NCBI RefSeq assembly: GCF_008704995.1
Contig: NZ_CP023747.1
Coordinates: 2,754,501 to 2,818,500 of the forward strand
Source of the DNA: Streptomyces nodosus
GTDB lineage: Bacteria > Actinomycetota > Actinomycetes > Streptomycetales > Streptomycetaceae
Direction of reading: 5' to 3'
Length of the DNA stretch: 64,000 nt
Every line of letters starts with the position of its first letter. The stretch's first letter is position 1. This document shows, in pieces, positions 27,291 through 37,337 of the stretch. The notes under the pieces were generated by a model, which was given only the letters and a program-made list of their open reading frames with translations, had not been told where the DNA came from and ran no database searches. The position numbers and the translations under genes are program-made.

Positions 27291-28595
27291 ATGACCTCCA
27301 GCACCACCCTCATGCCCGCCCCGGCCGCCGGAACGCCGGCACTCACCCGTGCCGGCACATCCGGAACCGGCACCCAGCTCGCGCTCGCCGACGATCTCCT
27401 GACGCTTCTGAGGACCACCACCACCGAGCCCCGCCCCGATGAGCAGCTCGAAGCGCTCACCCTGGCCGTCGCGGCCGACCTGCCCGTGCTGCTCTGGGGC
27501 GAGCCGGGCATCGGCAAGACCGCGGCCCTGACGCAGCTCGCCACCTCCCTCGACCTGCCGCTGACAACGGTGATCGCCAGCGTCCACGAGCCGTCCGACT
27601 TCTCCGGGCTGCCCATCGTGGGCGACGACCCGGCTGTGCAGGGGGTGCCGATGGCGCCGCCGCAATGGGCCGTCGAACTCGTACGGGCCGGGCGGGGGCT
27701 GCTCTTCCTGGACGAACTCTCCACCGCCACCCCGGCCGTCCAGGCCGCGCTGCTCCGGGTCGTCCTGGAGCGGAAGGTCGGTGCGCTGCAACTGCCGCCG
27801 GGCGTGCGGATCGTGGCCGCCGCCAATCCGCGTGCGTCGGCGGCGGACGGCTGGGAGCTGAGCCCACCGCTGGCCAACCGGTTCGTGCATCTGTACTGGG
27901 TGCACGACCGGGAGGTGGTGGTGCGCGGGCTGGGCGGAGTCTGGCCCCGGGCGGAGCTGCCCCGGCTGGTGCCGGAGCGACTGCCGGAGGCGGTGGCCTT
28001 CGCCCGGCGCGCGGTCTGCGGCTTCCTGGAAGCCCGGCCGACGCTGATCCACCGCCTGCCGAACACCGAGACACGGCGCGGTGGTGCCTGGCCCTCGCCC
28101 CGCAGCTGGGAGGCCGCCTTGACCTTGCTGGCCTTCGGCACCGCCGCCTCCGTCTCCCGGGACGTGCTGGCGCAGCTGGTGCGGGGCGCGGTGGGGGACG
28201 GCCCGGGGCTCGAACTCCTCGCCCATCTGGACCGGATGGATCTGCCGGACCCGGAGTCGCTGCTGGCCGATCCGCCCTCCGCCGAGCTGCCGGTGCGGGG
28301 TGATCTGCGTCAGGCGGCACTGGAGGCGGTGGTGGCCGCCGTCGGGGCGCGGCCGGAGCGGAAGCGGTGGGAGGCGGGCTGGGCGGTGCTGGTACGGGCG
28401 CTGGAGACGGGCGCCCCGGACCTCCTGGTCGCCCCGGCGACGGTGCTGGCCGCGCTGCGGCGCGACGACTGGGAGGTCCCGGAGGCGGTGGAACGGCTGG
28501 CCGGGGTGATCGGTCTCGCCCGGCGGGCGGACCGGTCGGTGGGCCGGGCCGCCGCGTCGGCCGGCGCCGGGCGAGCGGCGGGTGCAGGCCGATGA
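27291..28595 (+). CDS. MoxR-type AAA+ ATPase
   Basis: 434 aa from ATG 27291 (aggtgatgtcc upstream). Walker A GEPGIGKTA, Walker B LLFLDELST and sensor motif AAANPRASAADGWELSPPLANRF identify a MoxR/RavA-type AAA+ domain (about residues 45-250), as in ATPases that load or activate VWA partners. The C-terminal half is helical and Ala/Arg-rich. It overlaps the next gene by 4 nt (ATGA). The partner protein encoded next has a VWA-like domain, matching the usual MoxR-VWA pairing. Confidence 0.88.
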   Translation: MTSSTTLMPAPAAGTPALTRAGTSGTGTQLALADDLLTLLRTTTTEPRPDEQLEALTLAVAADLPVLLWGEPGIGKTAALTQLATSLDLPLTTVIASVHEPSDFSGLPIVGDDPAVQGVPMAPPQWAVELVRAGRGLLFLDELSTATPAVQAALLRVVLERKVGALQLPPGVRIVAAANPRASAADGWELSPPLANRFVHLYWVHDREVVVRGLGGVWPRAELPRLVPERLPEAVAFARRAVCGFLEARPTLIHRLPNTETRRGGAWPSPRSWEAALTLLAFGTAASVSRDVLAQLVRGAVGDGPGLELLAHLDRMDLPDPESLLADPPSAELPVRGDLRQAALEAVVAAVGARPERKRWEAGWAVLVRALETGAPDLLVAPATVLAALRRDDWEVPEAVERLAGVIGLARRADRSVGRAAASAGAGRAAGAGR

Positions 28596-29956
28596 CGGAG
28601 ACCGCGCGGCGTCCAGGGCCGCGTTCGACGCCCTGGCCCGCGCCGCCGCGCTCCGTACGGGTCACTGCGCCGGGACCGCCGGCCGGTCACGGCGAGCGGG
28701 CCGGTCAGCCGGTACTCCCGCTGGACATGGAGAAGTTGCTGGCCGCCCGGCTGCATGCGGTGAAGGTCCGTCCCTACCTGGCCGCTGCGCTCTTCGCACT
28801 GCACGTGGTGGAGGACCGTTCGGTGCCGACGATGGCGGTGGACCCGCACTGGCGCTGCTATGTCTCCCCCGGCTTCGTGGCACGCACCCCGGTGGAGGAA
28901 CTGGCCGGCGTATGGGTGCACGAAGTCTCCCATCTGCTGCGGGACCACCACGGGCGGGGCGAGCGGTACGCACGGGAGCACGAGGAGCACAGGCCGGGTG
29001 AGCGGGGCACGGCCGCGGGCTGGGGGAGGCTGCGACGGAACATCGCCGCCGACTTCGAGATCAACGACGACATCTACGGTGACGGTCTTCCGCTGCCTTC
29101 CGGGGCCGTGCTTCCGTCGCTGCTGCGGCTGCCGGCCGGGCTGCTGATGGAGGAGTACCTGCGGACGGCGTCGATGTCCGGGCTCACCGCGGACCTCGCC
29201 TGGCTGGACTGCGGCAGTGGCGCCGACGGGCAGATCCGGCCGTGGGAGCTGGGGCCCGACGGGGCACACGGGCTGAGCAGGCAGCAACGGGACGCGGTCC
29301 GCTTCCGGGTCGCGGAGGGGATCAGAGGCCGGCCGGGCAGCGCACCGGACGGGTGGCGCCGATGGGCGGACGAGGCCTTCCATCCGCCGCAGCCGTGGCG
29401 GCAGTTGCTGGGGGCGGCGGTCCGTTCGGCGGCGGGTGCGGCAGGGGTGGGCGAGGACCACAGCTTCCGGCGTCCGTCCCGGCGCTCAGCCGGTGTCCCC
29501 GGGGTGCTGCTGCCGAGCCTGCGCCGCACGCCACCCCGGGTCTGCGTGGTGATCGACACCTCCGGGTCGGTGAGCGACGCCGAGCTGGGCGGCGCGCTGC
29601 TGGAGGTGGCGGCGATCGCGCAGGCGGTGGGCGGGCGGCGCGACCTGGTCTCGGTGATCTCCTGCGACGCGGCGGCCGGGGTCGCCGTCCCGCTCTGCCG
29701 CGCGGAGAACATCGCACTGATCGGCGGCGGGGGAACGGATCTGCGCTCCGGTTTCGACCGGGCGCTCCGCTCCCGGCCCCGCCCGGATGTGATCGTGGCC
29801 CTGACGGACGGTCAGACGCCGTGGCCCTCCGCGCAGCCGTCCTGCCGCACCGTTGTCGGCCTCTTCCCCCGTCCCGCCCGCGCGGTGGACGAGGAGGACC
29901 CGGACTACGTCCCGGACGCCCCGCCGCCCTGGGCGCGTGTCGTCACCATCGGCTGA
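28592..29956 (+). CDS. Putative metallopeptidase with C-terminal VWA-like domain (DUF2201-type)
   Basis: 454 aa. The N-terminal half has VWVHEVSHLLRDHHGR (about residues 108-123), an HExxH-like HEVSH zinc site, and downstream LRRNIAADFEINDDIYGDG that could give the third ligand. The C-terminal part has VCVVIDTSGSVSD, matching the first half of a VWA metal site, and IVALTDGQTPW near the end. This is the DUF2201 putative metallopeptidase layout (N-terminal protease-like domain plus VWA-like domain) as I recall it. The start ATG 28592 overlaps the MoxR gene stop. It probably works with the MoxR ATPase; peptidase activity is predicted only. Confidence 0.85.
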   Translation: MTETARRPGPRSTPWPAPPRSVRVTAPGPPAGHGERAGQPVLPLDMEKLLAARLHAVKVRPYLAAALFALHVVEDRSVPTMAVDPHWRCYVSPGFVARTPVEELAGVWVHEVSHLLRDHHGRGERYAREHEEHRPGERGTAAGWGRLRRNIAADFEINDDIYGDGLPLPSGAVLPSLLRLPAGLLMEEYLRTASMSGLTADLAWLDCGSGADGQIRPWELGPDGAHGLSRQQRDAVRFRVAEGIRGRPGSAPDGWRRWADEAFHPPQPWRQLLGAAVRSAAGAAGVGEDHSFRRPSRRSAGVPGVLLPSLRRTPPRVCVVIDTSGSVSDAELGGALLEVAAIAQAVGGRRDLVSVISCDAAAGVAVPLCRAENIALIGGGGTDLRSGFDRALRSRPRPDVIVALTDGQTPWPSAQPSCRTVVGLFPRPARAVDEEDPDYVPDAPPPWARVVTIG

Positions 29957-29990
29957 CGTCAAAGGGGCGGGCGGAACAGCCCGGCCCCGA

Positions 29991-30018
29991 CCCTGCCCGG
30001 CCCCGAAGCCGGGCGGGG
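29991..30018. terminator. Bidirectional hairpin between convergent genes
   Basis: 11-bp stem (CCCTGCCCGGC / GCCGGGCGGGG, one G-T pair) with loop CCCGAA in the 77-bp gap between the plus-strand MoxR unit and the minus-strand thioester gene. Confidence 0.6.
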
Positions 30019-30033
30019 GTGAGGGGCGGGCGG

Positions 30034-31446
30034 TCAGTCGCGTGTCGGGGTGGGCTGCTTTCCGCGGAGCAGGAGGAGGACCGCTCCGCCGATCACGACC
30101 AGTGCGATGGCCGTGCCCGCGATGATCGGGGTCGCGTTCGACGCGCCGGTCTCGGCGAGGTCGGTGTCTCCGGCCGCCATACCGCCCACCGTCGCCGGGC
30201 TCGGCTCGTTGAGGGTCTGGACCGTCAGGTCGCCCATGCTGCTCTCGGTCCTGCAGTCCAGGACGCCCTTGAAGTGTTTCTCGTAGCCCGCCGGGCCCTT
30301 GATGGTGAAGTCATAGGCCTGGTCCTCCAGCAACGGGACCGTCACGGTCTCCCTCTTGCCTGCGGCGATGGTGTGGGAGACGCCCATCAGGGTGAAGGTG
30401 AAGGGCTCGTCGCCCTGGTTGTCCGCCGTGATGTCCAGGCCGCCCTCGGCGCAGTTCTTCTCGGCCGACAGCGCGGGTATCGCGCCGGTGTCACCCCAGT
30501 TGGCCGTGGCCGTCGCCGAGACGGTCGACTCGCTGGAGCCGGCGAGTATCTGGGTCTGGCTGCGGGTCTCGGAGGCGAAGGCCCGCCCGACCGGCACGGT
30601 GGTCGACGCCTGCACGGTCAGCTCGGCCGAACCGTCCTGGGCGCTCTGCGGCACCTCGAAGTAGACGCGGCTGCCGTCAGCGGCGGAGGTGACCTCCTTG
30701 CCCGCCCGGTCCACGATCTTGACCCCGGACGCCGTGGCGTCCGCAGGCGGCCGCACCGTGACGCTGTCGGCATTGGTGTGCACCCGGACCGGGCCTATCC
30801 GCTCCCCGGGGTGACCCGAGACGGCCGACGGGACCAGGCTCAGGGACGCGGCGGGCTCCGCGAGGTTGCGTGCGTGCTTCTCCAGATAGTCCGCGAGCTT
30901 CTCCGCCCGGGGGTCCACCGCGTCCACGTCGGCGCCGTCCGAGAAGCGCCAGATCGCCACCTGGGTGCCCACCGCCGCGTCCTGCTCGGTGAGGCCCTTG
31001 GCGCCGGCCTCGGCCGCAAGCGCGGCCAGATCGTTCACCTGCGGATAGGAGTTGCGCAGGATCCAGCGGATCTTGCCGGCGTTCTTGTTGCCACTCAGCG
31101 AGGTGGCGCTCCAGGGCGTCTCGTGATACCTGGCGTCCTTCTGGACCGGGTTGTGGATGTCGATGCAGTACGTCTGCAGGGTGCCGCCGTTGTCCACGGA
31201 CATCTCGAACAGACCGGCGGGCACCTGCTCGTCCATGTCACCGTCGTGGACGACGGCGGTGCCGTAGGTCTTGAGCCCGCCCAGGGTCGCGGCCGCCCCG
31301 GCCTCGTTCTGCGGTGTCTCGTCGGCGACCGCCGCCCCCGCGGTGGTCAGCAGACCCACCCCGACGAGTCCGGACACCAACGCCGCGGCGACGAGGCGGG
31401 CGGCCCCTCGCTCACTCACGGACGACGCAGAGAACGAAGAAAACAC
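30034..31446 (-). CDS. Thioester-domain (TQXA) surface protein with LAETG sortase signal
   Basis: 470 aa secreted protein. Signal peptide (hydrophobic core AALVSGLVGVGLLTTAG) ending near ALAD-like VADE. The N-terminal domain carries QTYCIDIHNP (Cys about 94) and GTQVAIWRFSDG (Gln about 160), the Cys and Gln pair that forms an internal thioester in TQXA proteins. The middle has two or more immunoglobulin-like blocks. The end has LAETGAS (about residue 430), a membrane helix and RGKQPTPTRD, the sorting signal for class E sortases. GTG start with aaagggaa upstream. Thioester proteins can bind surfaces covalently; in Streptomyces the target is unknown. Confidence 0.88.
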   Translation of the reverse strand: MFSSFSASSVSERGAARLVAAALVSGLVGVGLLTTAGAAVADETPQNEAGAAATLGGLKTYGTAVVHDGDMDEQVPAGLFEMSVDNGGTLQTYCIDIHNPVQKDARYHETPWSATSLSGNKNAGKIRWILRNSYPQVNDLAALAAEAGAKGLTEQDAAVGTQVAIWRFSDGADVDAVDPRAEKLADYLEKHARNLAEPAASLSLVPSAVSGHPGERIGPVRVHTNADSVTVRPPADATASGVKIVDRAGKEVTSAADGSRVYFEVPQSAQDGSAELTVQASTTVPVGRAFASETRSQTQILAGSSESTVSATATANWGDTGAIPALSAEKNCAEGGLDITADNQGDEPFTFTLMGVSHTIAAGKRETVTVPLLEDQAYDFTIKGPAGYEKHFKGVLDCRTESSMGDLTVQTLNEPSPATVGGMAAGDTDLAETGASNATPIIAGTAIALVVIGGAVLLLLRGKQPTPTRD

Positions 31447-31722
31447 CGAATTCCCTTTCGAGCAGGACGCGTTGACATGGGGGGACGGTCCCGCCAGCAG
31501 AATCAGAAACTCCGAGAGCTATGCCCGGCATCCTAAGGAGGCGGCGAAACCCCTCCCGCCGATCATGTGGCCGGACGCCCGATCCGACTCGCAATCGTTA
31601 TCGCCCACAGGGCCTGTGAACTGCGCTTATCATCCGGTTACTTGGGTGCTGTCCGGACATCGGTTGAGGTAAGGGGCGATAGGTGTCGGTTCGGGCGAGA
31701 CGGGTGAAACCTCACCCCGATG

Positions 31723-32244
31723 TCAGATCACTCCGGCCGGTTCCGGACGGGGCCGGGTCTCGGTCCCGGACCGCTCGATGTCCTCGGGGCGCTCGGCCGG
31801 CACCGTCTCCCAGTCGGGTTCCGGCCGCGGCGGCGCCCCGGTCGCGCCCGTCTGCCCCTCGGTCTGCATCCCGGTCTGTGTCTCGGGCCTCTGTGACCGA
31901 CGGAAGGCCGAGGTGCCCCGCGACAGATCGTGGCCGATCGCCGCCGCGTCCAGGTCCGCCGAGAGCCAGCCCTGTCCGTCCCGCTGTTCCGTCCGCACCT
32001 TCAACCGCCCCTGGACGACGAGCGGATCGCCCACGGCCACCGAGGCGGCGACATTGGTGGCCAGGGAACGCCGGGCCCACACCGTGAAGAAGTTGGTGTG
32101 CCCGTCCGTCCACGCGTTCTTCTCGCGATCCAGATACCGCGTCGTCACCGCCAGCCGGAACCGCGCGGTGGGACCGGTCGGCGACTCCCTGTACACCGGC
32201 TGGGTGGCGACATTGCCGACCACGCACACCACGGTCTCGTTCAT
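31723..32244 (-). CDS. ssbB: Single-stranded DNA-binding protein SsbB
   Basis: 173 aa. OB-fold start MNETVVCVVGNVATQPVY, core FRLAVTTRYLDREKNAWTDGHTNFFTVWARRSLATNVA and GDPLVVQGRLKVRTEQRDGQGW are typical SSB. The C-terminus ends RPRPEPAGVI instead of the acidic DDDxPF tail of the replicative SSB; SsbB of S. coelicolor also lacks it and is linked to chromosome segregation in sporulation. ATG 32244 has a strong RBS (agggaggga); an open frame upstream is not used. Confidence 0.9.
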   Translation of the reverse strand: MNETVVCVVGNVATQPVYRESPTGPTARFRLAVTTRYLDREKNAWTDGHTNFFTVWARRSLATNVAASVAVGDPLVVQGRLKVRTEQRDGQGWLSADLDAAAIGHDLSRGTSAFRRSQRPETQTGMQTEGQTGATGAPPRPEPDWETVPAERPEDIERSGTETRPRPEPAGVI

Positions 32245-32545
32245 ACGGCTTCCCTCCCTCGCCCGGCACGCCCGCCGGGACGGAACGCGTACGGGTCCGT
32301 CCCGCACGGCTGCGTCTGCCGCGGCGGTCATGCCGGTCGCACCACCGCCGCCGGTACGACGACCGCGTGTGCCGTGATCGCCGCGAGATCAGACTGCCTC
32401 CGTCGGCCCGAGCCCGCTGAGCGCTGTGGGCGACCGCCTGCTTGTGGACAACCGCGCCACCCGAACGGGCACCTCCGCCCCGTCCCGCCACACGCCCGCG
32501 GACCCGGCCCGCCCCACGCCCACGCCCGGACCGCCCTCACCGCCC
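32245..32545. other. Gap upstream of ssbB with single DnaA-box-like site
   Basis: 300 bp between ssbB and the stop of the upstream GTPase gene, with no coding frame. TGTGGACAA at 32443-32451 (TTGTCCACA on the minus strand) is a perfect match to the Streptomyces DnaA-box consensus, but single. The region probably holds the ssbB promoter. Confidence 0.45.
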
Positions 32546-34792
32546 TCACCTCACACGCGCCCCCGCACCCGCCCCCGTGACCTTGGCGTACTCCTCCCGC
32601 ACTTCCCCGTACCGCAGCAGCTCCGCCGCCACCGGATCCAGCACCCGGGCCCGCCCGCATCCGGCCGCCGCCTCTCTCAGCCGCCGTTCCGCGTCGAGCC
32701 CGTACCGCCGGGCCGGGCCCCGTGCCGCCAGCCGGCAACTCCACTCGACGGCCGGCCCCCCGACGACCCCGGTCAGCATCAGCAGCGCCGGCACCCCGAA
32801 GTCCGGCGCCATGAACCCGACGATCTGACCCAGCAGCCACAGCATCCCGACGACCTGAAGGAGCGTCATCGCCATCTGGGCCAGCACGGCGGCGGGCCAC
32901 CAACCGGGCCGGGGCGGGCGCCGCGGCGGCGTGACGGTGTCCGTCACCAGTTCGTCCAGGGCCTCCGGCAGCCCCTGCGCGCCCCGTACCGCGGCCTCCC
33001 GCACCGCCTGGGCCCAGGGCCTGGGCAGACCCACTGCGGCCCGCTCCACCACCGTCCGTACGGCCTGTTCGACGCACTGGCGCGCGGTGGTCTCCGGATC
33101 GGCGGGCGCCGCTACCAGGGACCGTCCCGTGGAGGGTTCGCGCCGGGCCCGGTTCCACCGCCACAACCGCAGCCAGGGCGTGCCGCACGCACGGTTGGCG
33201 TTGCGCAGCCAGGCGCGCTCGGCGGCCTCGCCCGCGGCGGTGGCGCCCACCGCCTCCGCGAGCCCCCCGTTGAACTCCTCCCGCGCCTCCTCGCTGAGCC
33301 CGCCGCGCCCCCCGGTGGCGCAGACGGACCGCAGCCCGGCCGCGGCCGCGTCCACATCGGCGGAGACACGGCGCGCCGCGGCCCCGTGCTCGGACACGAA
33401 CTGACCGAGCGCCTCGCGCAGTTCGCCCACGCCGTCCCCGGTGAGGGCGGACAGCGCGAGCACGGTCGCGCCCGGCTCGCCGTACTCGCCCAGGGCGATC
33501 CCGTCCCCGTCGAGCAGCCTCCGCAGATCGTCGAGCACCTGCTCGGCGGCCTCCCCGGGCAGCCGGTCCACCTGGTTCAGGACGACGAACATGACCTCGG
33601 CGTGCCCGGCCATGGGGCGCAGATAGCACTCGTGGAGGACGGCGTCGGCGTACTTCTCCGGGTCGACCACCCAGATCACGGCGTCCACCAGGGCCAGGAC
33701 GCGGTCGACCTGCTCCCGGTGCTCCACCACCGCGGAGTCGTGGTCGGGAAGGTCGACCAGGACGAGCCCCTGCAGGGACGTCCCGCCCTCCGGGCCCTGC
33801 GCAGGGCGCCGGCGCAGCCGTCCCGGGATGCCGAGCCGGTCGACGAGCCCGGCCGCGCCGTCGCTCCAACTGCACACCAGGGGTGCCGCGGTGGTCGGCC
33901 GGCGTAGTCCGGTCTCCGAGATGGCCACACCGGCGAGCGCGTTGAAGAGAGTCGACTTGCCGCTGCCGGTGGCGCCCGCGATGGCCACCACCGTGTGTTC
34001 CCCGGAGAGCCTGCGCCGCGCGGAGGCCTCGTCCAGGACCCGGCCCGCCTCGGCGAGCGTACGGCCGTCCAGACGAGTGCGCGAGAGGCCCACCAGCTCC
34101 CGCAGCGCGTCCAGCCGGGACCGCAGGGGACCGTCGTAGGCGAGGGGCACGGACTGTCGTACGACCGGGCTGCGGGGCTCCACGATCGTGATCCCCTCCG
34201 GTGGGACGACGGTGCCGGGCAGACGCCGTGCGATCAGTCCGTCGTCCCAGGGGGGCACGGATCCGGCGTGGTCCGCCGGGCCCTCGTCCTCCAGGTGGGC
34301 CGGATCGCCGTCACCGTCCGTGCACACGGGGCCGGCGCCGTCGTCCGCGGGTGGATGCGGGAGGCCGCCGTCCGCGCGCAGGCCCGGGAAGTCGCCGTCG
34401 GCACGCGGGTGCTGGACGTCACCGCCGGCCCGGTGGGGCCGGAGGTCGCCATCGGCGCACCCGCGCCGGACGTCTCCCGCCGCACACGCGTGCTCGTCCC
34501 GCTCCACCGCCCCAGCCCCAGCCGCCGCGCGTGGTCCCTCCCCGGCAGCCGGGTCCGCATCGGGCCGCTTGCCGCCATCCCCCTCCACGCGTGCCGCGTT
34601 CGTCGTGCCGGCCGCTCCGGGAGCCCGCTCCCCGCGCGGATGCTCACCGTCACCGCCCGTCGCGCGGAGAAGGCCGCCGCCCCGCCCGGCCTCGGGTCGC
34701 TCCCCGGCCGTGGCGACCGCCTCGTCCGGGGGCTCCTCCCGGGAGTGCTCGTCGTGATCCGTTCGGTCAGTGACGGCAGTCACCGCGGTCAC
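32546..34792 (-). CDS. Dynamin-like GTPase (second of a pair), membrane-anchored
   Basis: 748 aa. The first ~190 residues are low-complexity and disordered, with repeated ADGD/GDL-type motifs. The GTPase domain has G1 GATGSGKST (about 271-279), G2-like RPTT, G3 DLPDHDS and G4 NQVD, and a hydrophobic pair near the C-terminus (about residues 640-690: [27 protein letters not shown]). This is the layout of bacterial YfjP/dynamin-like GTPases, which act as pairs on membranes. GTG 34792 overlaps the stop of the partner gene (GTGA); a second GTG nine codons on sits better behind the RBS aaggagag. Confidence 0.85.
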   Translation of the reverse strand: MTAVTAVTDRTDHDEHSREEPPDEAVATAGERPEAGRGGGLLRATGGDGEHPRGERAPGAAGTTNAARVEGDGGKRPDADPAAGEGPRAAAGAGAVERDEHACAAGDVRRGCADGDLRPHRAGGDVQHPRADGDFPGLRADGGLPHPPADDGAGPVCTDGDGDPAHLEDEGPADHAGSVPPWDDGLIARRLPGTVVPPEGITIVEPRSPVVRQSVPLAYDGPLRSRLDALRELVGLSRTRLDGRTLAEAGRVLDEASARRRLSGEHTVVAIAGATGSGKSTLFNALAGVAISETGLRRPTTAAPLVCSWSDGAAGLVDRLGIPGRLRRRPAQGPEGGTSLQGLVLVDLPDHDSAVVEHREQVDRVLALVDAVIWVVDPEKYADAVLHECYLRPMAGHAEVMFVVLNQVDRLPGEAAEQVLDDLRRLLDGDGIALGEYGEPGATVLALSALTGDGVGELREALGQFVSEHGAAARRVSADVDAAAAGLRSVCATGGRGGLSEEAREEFNGGLAEAVGATAAGEAAERAWLRNANRACGTPWLRLWRWNRARREPSTGRSLVAAPADPETTARQCVEQAVRTVVERAAVGLPRPWAQAVREAAVRGAQGLPEALDELVTDTVTPPRRPPRPGWWPAAVLAQMAMTLLQVVGMLWLLGQIVGFMAPDFGVPALLMLTGVVGGPAVEWSCRLAARGPARRYGLDAERRLREAAAGCGRARVLDPVAAELLRYGEVREEYAKVTGAGAGARVR

Positions 34793-36393
34793 CTCTCCTT
34801 CTGCAGTACGGACAGCGCGGCGATCAGTTCGGCCTGGGGCTCGGCATGGACGTCGAGGGCATCCAGGGGGGCGAGACGGCGCTCGCGTTCCGTGCGCAGC
34901 GCCCGGTCGAGGTACTCGGACAGCAGTCGTGTCGCCCGCTCACGCAGCCGCACCGCCTCCTGGGCGCCGATCCGCTCGGCGAGCTCTTCACCTGCCGCTC
35001 CCGCCCGGCGTCCGCCCAGCAGCGCCGTGGCGACCAGAGCGGCCACCGCCTCGGCGTCGGGGGCGGTGCTCCGGTCCAGGCCGCGCACCGAGTCCTCGGC
35101 GTACTCCTCGAGAACGCGCCGCCAGCGCCGTACGGTCATCCCGATACGGTGCTCGGCGCTCTCCGACGTCGGGTCATGGTCCGTCAGCCCATGGGCTCCG
35201 CCCGCCGGTTCCCGCCGCCAGGCGTCGTCGATGCGCTCGTCGGCGGCCGTGACGGCGCACAGCAGCAGGGAGCCCAGGCTGTCCACGAGGGCGTCCAGCA
35301 GCTCCCCCGCGCTGCTGTCCAGGGGGTAGCCCCGCCACCGCTTCAGAGCGTCCCCGGCGAGCACGTCCCCCGCGTCCAGACGGCTGCGCACCCGCGTGCA
35401 CTCGCCCTCGTACGCGGTGTCGACGGCCGTGGTCAGCCGCAGCACGGCGGCGTACTGGGCGGCGGCCGCACCGGCCAGCTCGGGCACCCGGGACCTGAGC
35501 GAGTCGAGGACTCCGCAGGCCGTACGGGTCACGGTGGCCTCCCGGGCCTCGGGGTCCTGCGCCAGATGCGTGAGCCAGGCGTGCAGGGGCGCGACGGCGG
35601 TGGCGGGCAGCAGCCCCCCGCCCCAGGCGGACTCGGGCAGTTCGGGCACGGTGAAGCGGGGCACCTCGCCGAGCCCCGCCTTGGTGAGCAGGGCTCCGTA
35701 CTGCCGTGACACCTCGGACACGAGCTGGTGCGGCACCCGGTCGAGCACCGTGACCAGGGTGGCCCGGTGTTCCTTGGCGGTCCGCAGCAGATGCCAGGGC
35801 ACGGCGTCGGCGTAGCGGACGGCGGTGGTCACCAGGACCCAGATGTCGGCGGCGCTGATCAGCTCGGCGGCGAGGACCCGGTTGTCGGCGACCAGCGAGT
35901 CGATGTCCGGTGCGTCGAGCAGGGCGAGCCCGCGCGGAAGCGTGTCGGCGGTCTCGATGCGCAGCACCCGCTCCTCGTTCCCGACGACGCCGTACGGATC
36001 GTCGCCGGGCTCCTGATGGGGTACCCAGACCCGGGTGAGATGGGGCAGGACGCGCATGCCGCTGAACCAGTGGTGGTCCTCGGGGTGGCAGACGAGGACC
36101 GGCGTGCGGGTGGTGGGCCTCAGCACGCCCGCCTCGCTCACCTTCCGCCCCACCAGTGAGTTGACGAGGGTCGACTTGCCGGCCCCGGTCGATCCGCCGA
36201 TGACGGCCAGCAAAGGCGCTTCGGGCTCTCTCAGCCGGGGCACCACATAGTCGTCGAGCTGTGCGAGGAGTTCGTCGCGGTTGGCACGCGCGCGTGGAGC
36301 CCCCATGAGGGGCAGCGGAAAGCGTGCGGCGGCGACACGGTCGCGCAGAGCGGAGAGTGTGTCGAGCAGCCGGGGCCGTACATCCAAGGTCAC
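34789..36393 (-). CDS. Dynamin-like GTPase (first of a pair)
   Basis: About 534 aa from GTG 36393 ([20 protein letters not shown]). G1 motif [10 protein letters not shown] (about 67-76), RPTTRTPV, G3 LLDAPDIDS, and a C-terminal helical region rich in Arg, without long hydrophobic stretches. Usually annotated as ABC transporter or GTPase domain protein; the pairing with a membrane-anchored GTPase matches dynamin-like pairs that remodel membranes (DynA/DynB of sporulating Streptomyces are the known example). An alternative start at ATG 36435 exists; no RBS favours either. Confidence 0.85.
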   Translation of the reverse strand: MTLDVRPRLLDTLSALRDRVAAARFPLPLMGAPRARANRDELLAQLDDYVVPRLREPEAPLLAVIGGSTGAGKSTLVNSLVGRKVSEAGVLRPTTRTPVLVCHPEDHHWFSGMRVLPHLTRVWVPHQEPGDDPYGVVGNEERVLRIETADTLPRGLALLDAPDIDSLVADNRVLAAELISAADIWVLVTTAVRYADAVPWHLLRTAKEHRATLVTVLDRVPHQLVSEVSRQYGALLTKAGLGEVPRFTVPELPESAWGGGLLPATAVAPLHAWLTHLAQDPEAREATVTRTACGVLDSLRSRVPELAGAAAAQYAAVLRLTTAVDTAYEGECTRVRSRLDAGDVLAGDALKRWRGYPLDSSAGELLDALVDSLGSLLLCAVTAADERIDDAWRREPAGGAHGLTDHDPTSESAEHRIGMTVRRWRRVLEEYAEDSVRGLDRSTAPDAEAVAALVATALLGGRRAGAAGEELAERIGAQEAVRLRERATRLLSEYLDRALRTERERRLAPLDALDVHAEPQAELIAALSVLQKER

Positions 36394-36701
36394 CACATGC
36401 GAAGAATGCCCAATTTCGGAGGCTTTATGAAGCATATGGGGACGCCTGCGCGCCGACGGGACACAAGGGACGGAAGGTGCGACCAGGACACAGGCATAAC
36501 GAGTGCACAACACCCGGGGCGCGAGACGTCAAAAGCGATGCGAGATTCGCACCTGCCTGCGATTATCGGGACCGCTTCACTGAACCTCCACATCGAGCCA
36601 CGGAGGCGAAGCATCAGGGACGAGGTCCAGGGACCCCTATCCTTGTCCCGGTAAGGTCAGGATCGGCCCACACCCGGGCACCACGACAGGCCACCACACC
36701 G
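36394..36701. other. Gap with divergent promoters of GTPase pair and tRNA
   Basis: About 310 bp with no convincing gene. Moderately AT-rich near 36390-36560. It should hold the minus-strand promoter of the GTPase operon and the plus-strand promoter of the tRNA gene; no hexamers were assigned. Confidence 0.45.
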
Positions 36702-36774
36702 GCCCCCGTAGCTCAGTGGATAGAGCAGGCGCCTTCTAAGCGCTTGGCCGCAGGTTCGAGTCCTGCCGGGGGCG
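36702..36774 (+). tRNA. tRNA-Arg (anticodon UCU)
   Basis: Cloverleaf folds by eye: acceptor stem GCCCCCG (36702-36708) with CGGGGGC (36767-36773) plus discriminator G. D-arm GCTC/GAGC, anticodon stem GGCGC/GCGCT (one G-T), loop CTTCTAA with anticodon TCT, T-arm with GGTTCGAGTCC. CCA is not encoded. It reads the AGA codon, which is rare in Streptomyces. Confidence 0.97.
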
Positions 36775-37337
36775 CTTCACACCATCTGACCTGCGGGAAA
36801 AGCCTCAAGCCCCCCGGCTGCCGCGACGCGGTCCGTTCCTCGGACGGTGCCGGGCCAAGCGCTCCGCGTATCCAAGGCCGGCGACGACGCCGACGACCGT
36901 TCACCAGGGCCCGTTCTCCCGGCCCGGGAGCCGCCCGTCCGGGCGTCGCGGGCCGTGTCGTTCACGCCATCGGATCCGCCTCCGCTTCGAGCACGGGACC
37001 GCACACCTCTCGCATCCTTCGCCCCAGGCGCAGCCCCCGGCGGGCGTCGCCCCGCGCATGCGTTCGCCCGTTTCGGCGCGGACGACACCGAATGCCCAGG
37101 TCCGGCCGGATCCCGCCGGTTTCCCTTTTCCTTCCCGGGGCGCCATGGAACGGCCGTAATACGTCTGCTTTTCGCCGACTCCATTGGAGCTAAAAAACTT
37201 CACGGCGCTCGCGCCATCGCCGACCGATAAACAGCACATGTGCTCTTCTTCAGCTGCAATCTTCCGACAGGCCGCATTCGGCAGCGGGCGCTCGGGCGCC
37301 GGCTGTGGTGCGCCTACGGCATGAAGGGTCAACCCTC
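36775..37337. other. Gap between tRNA and DUF11 gene
   Basis: About 560 bp without a supportable gene. No integrase and no copy of the tRNA 3' end was noticed, so no sign of an inserted element. The last part carries aagggtcaaccct just before the GTG at 37338 (RBS inside a small hairpin). Confidence 0.5.

Noticed and set aside
36702..36774. tRNA-Arg as an integration site of a mobile element.
   Set aside because: No integrase, excisionase or second copy of the tRNA 3' end was found nearby.
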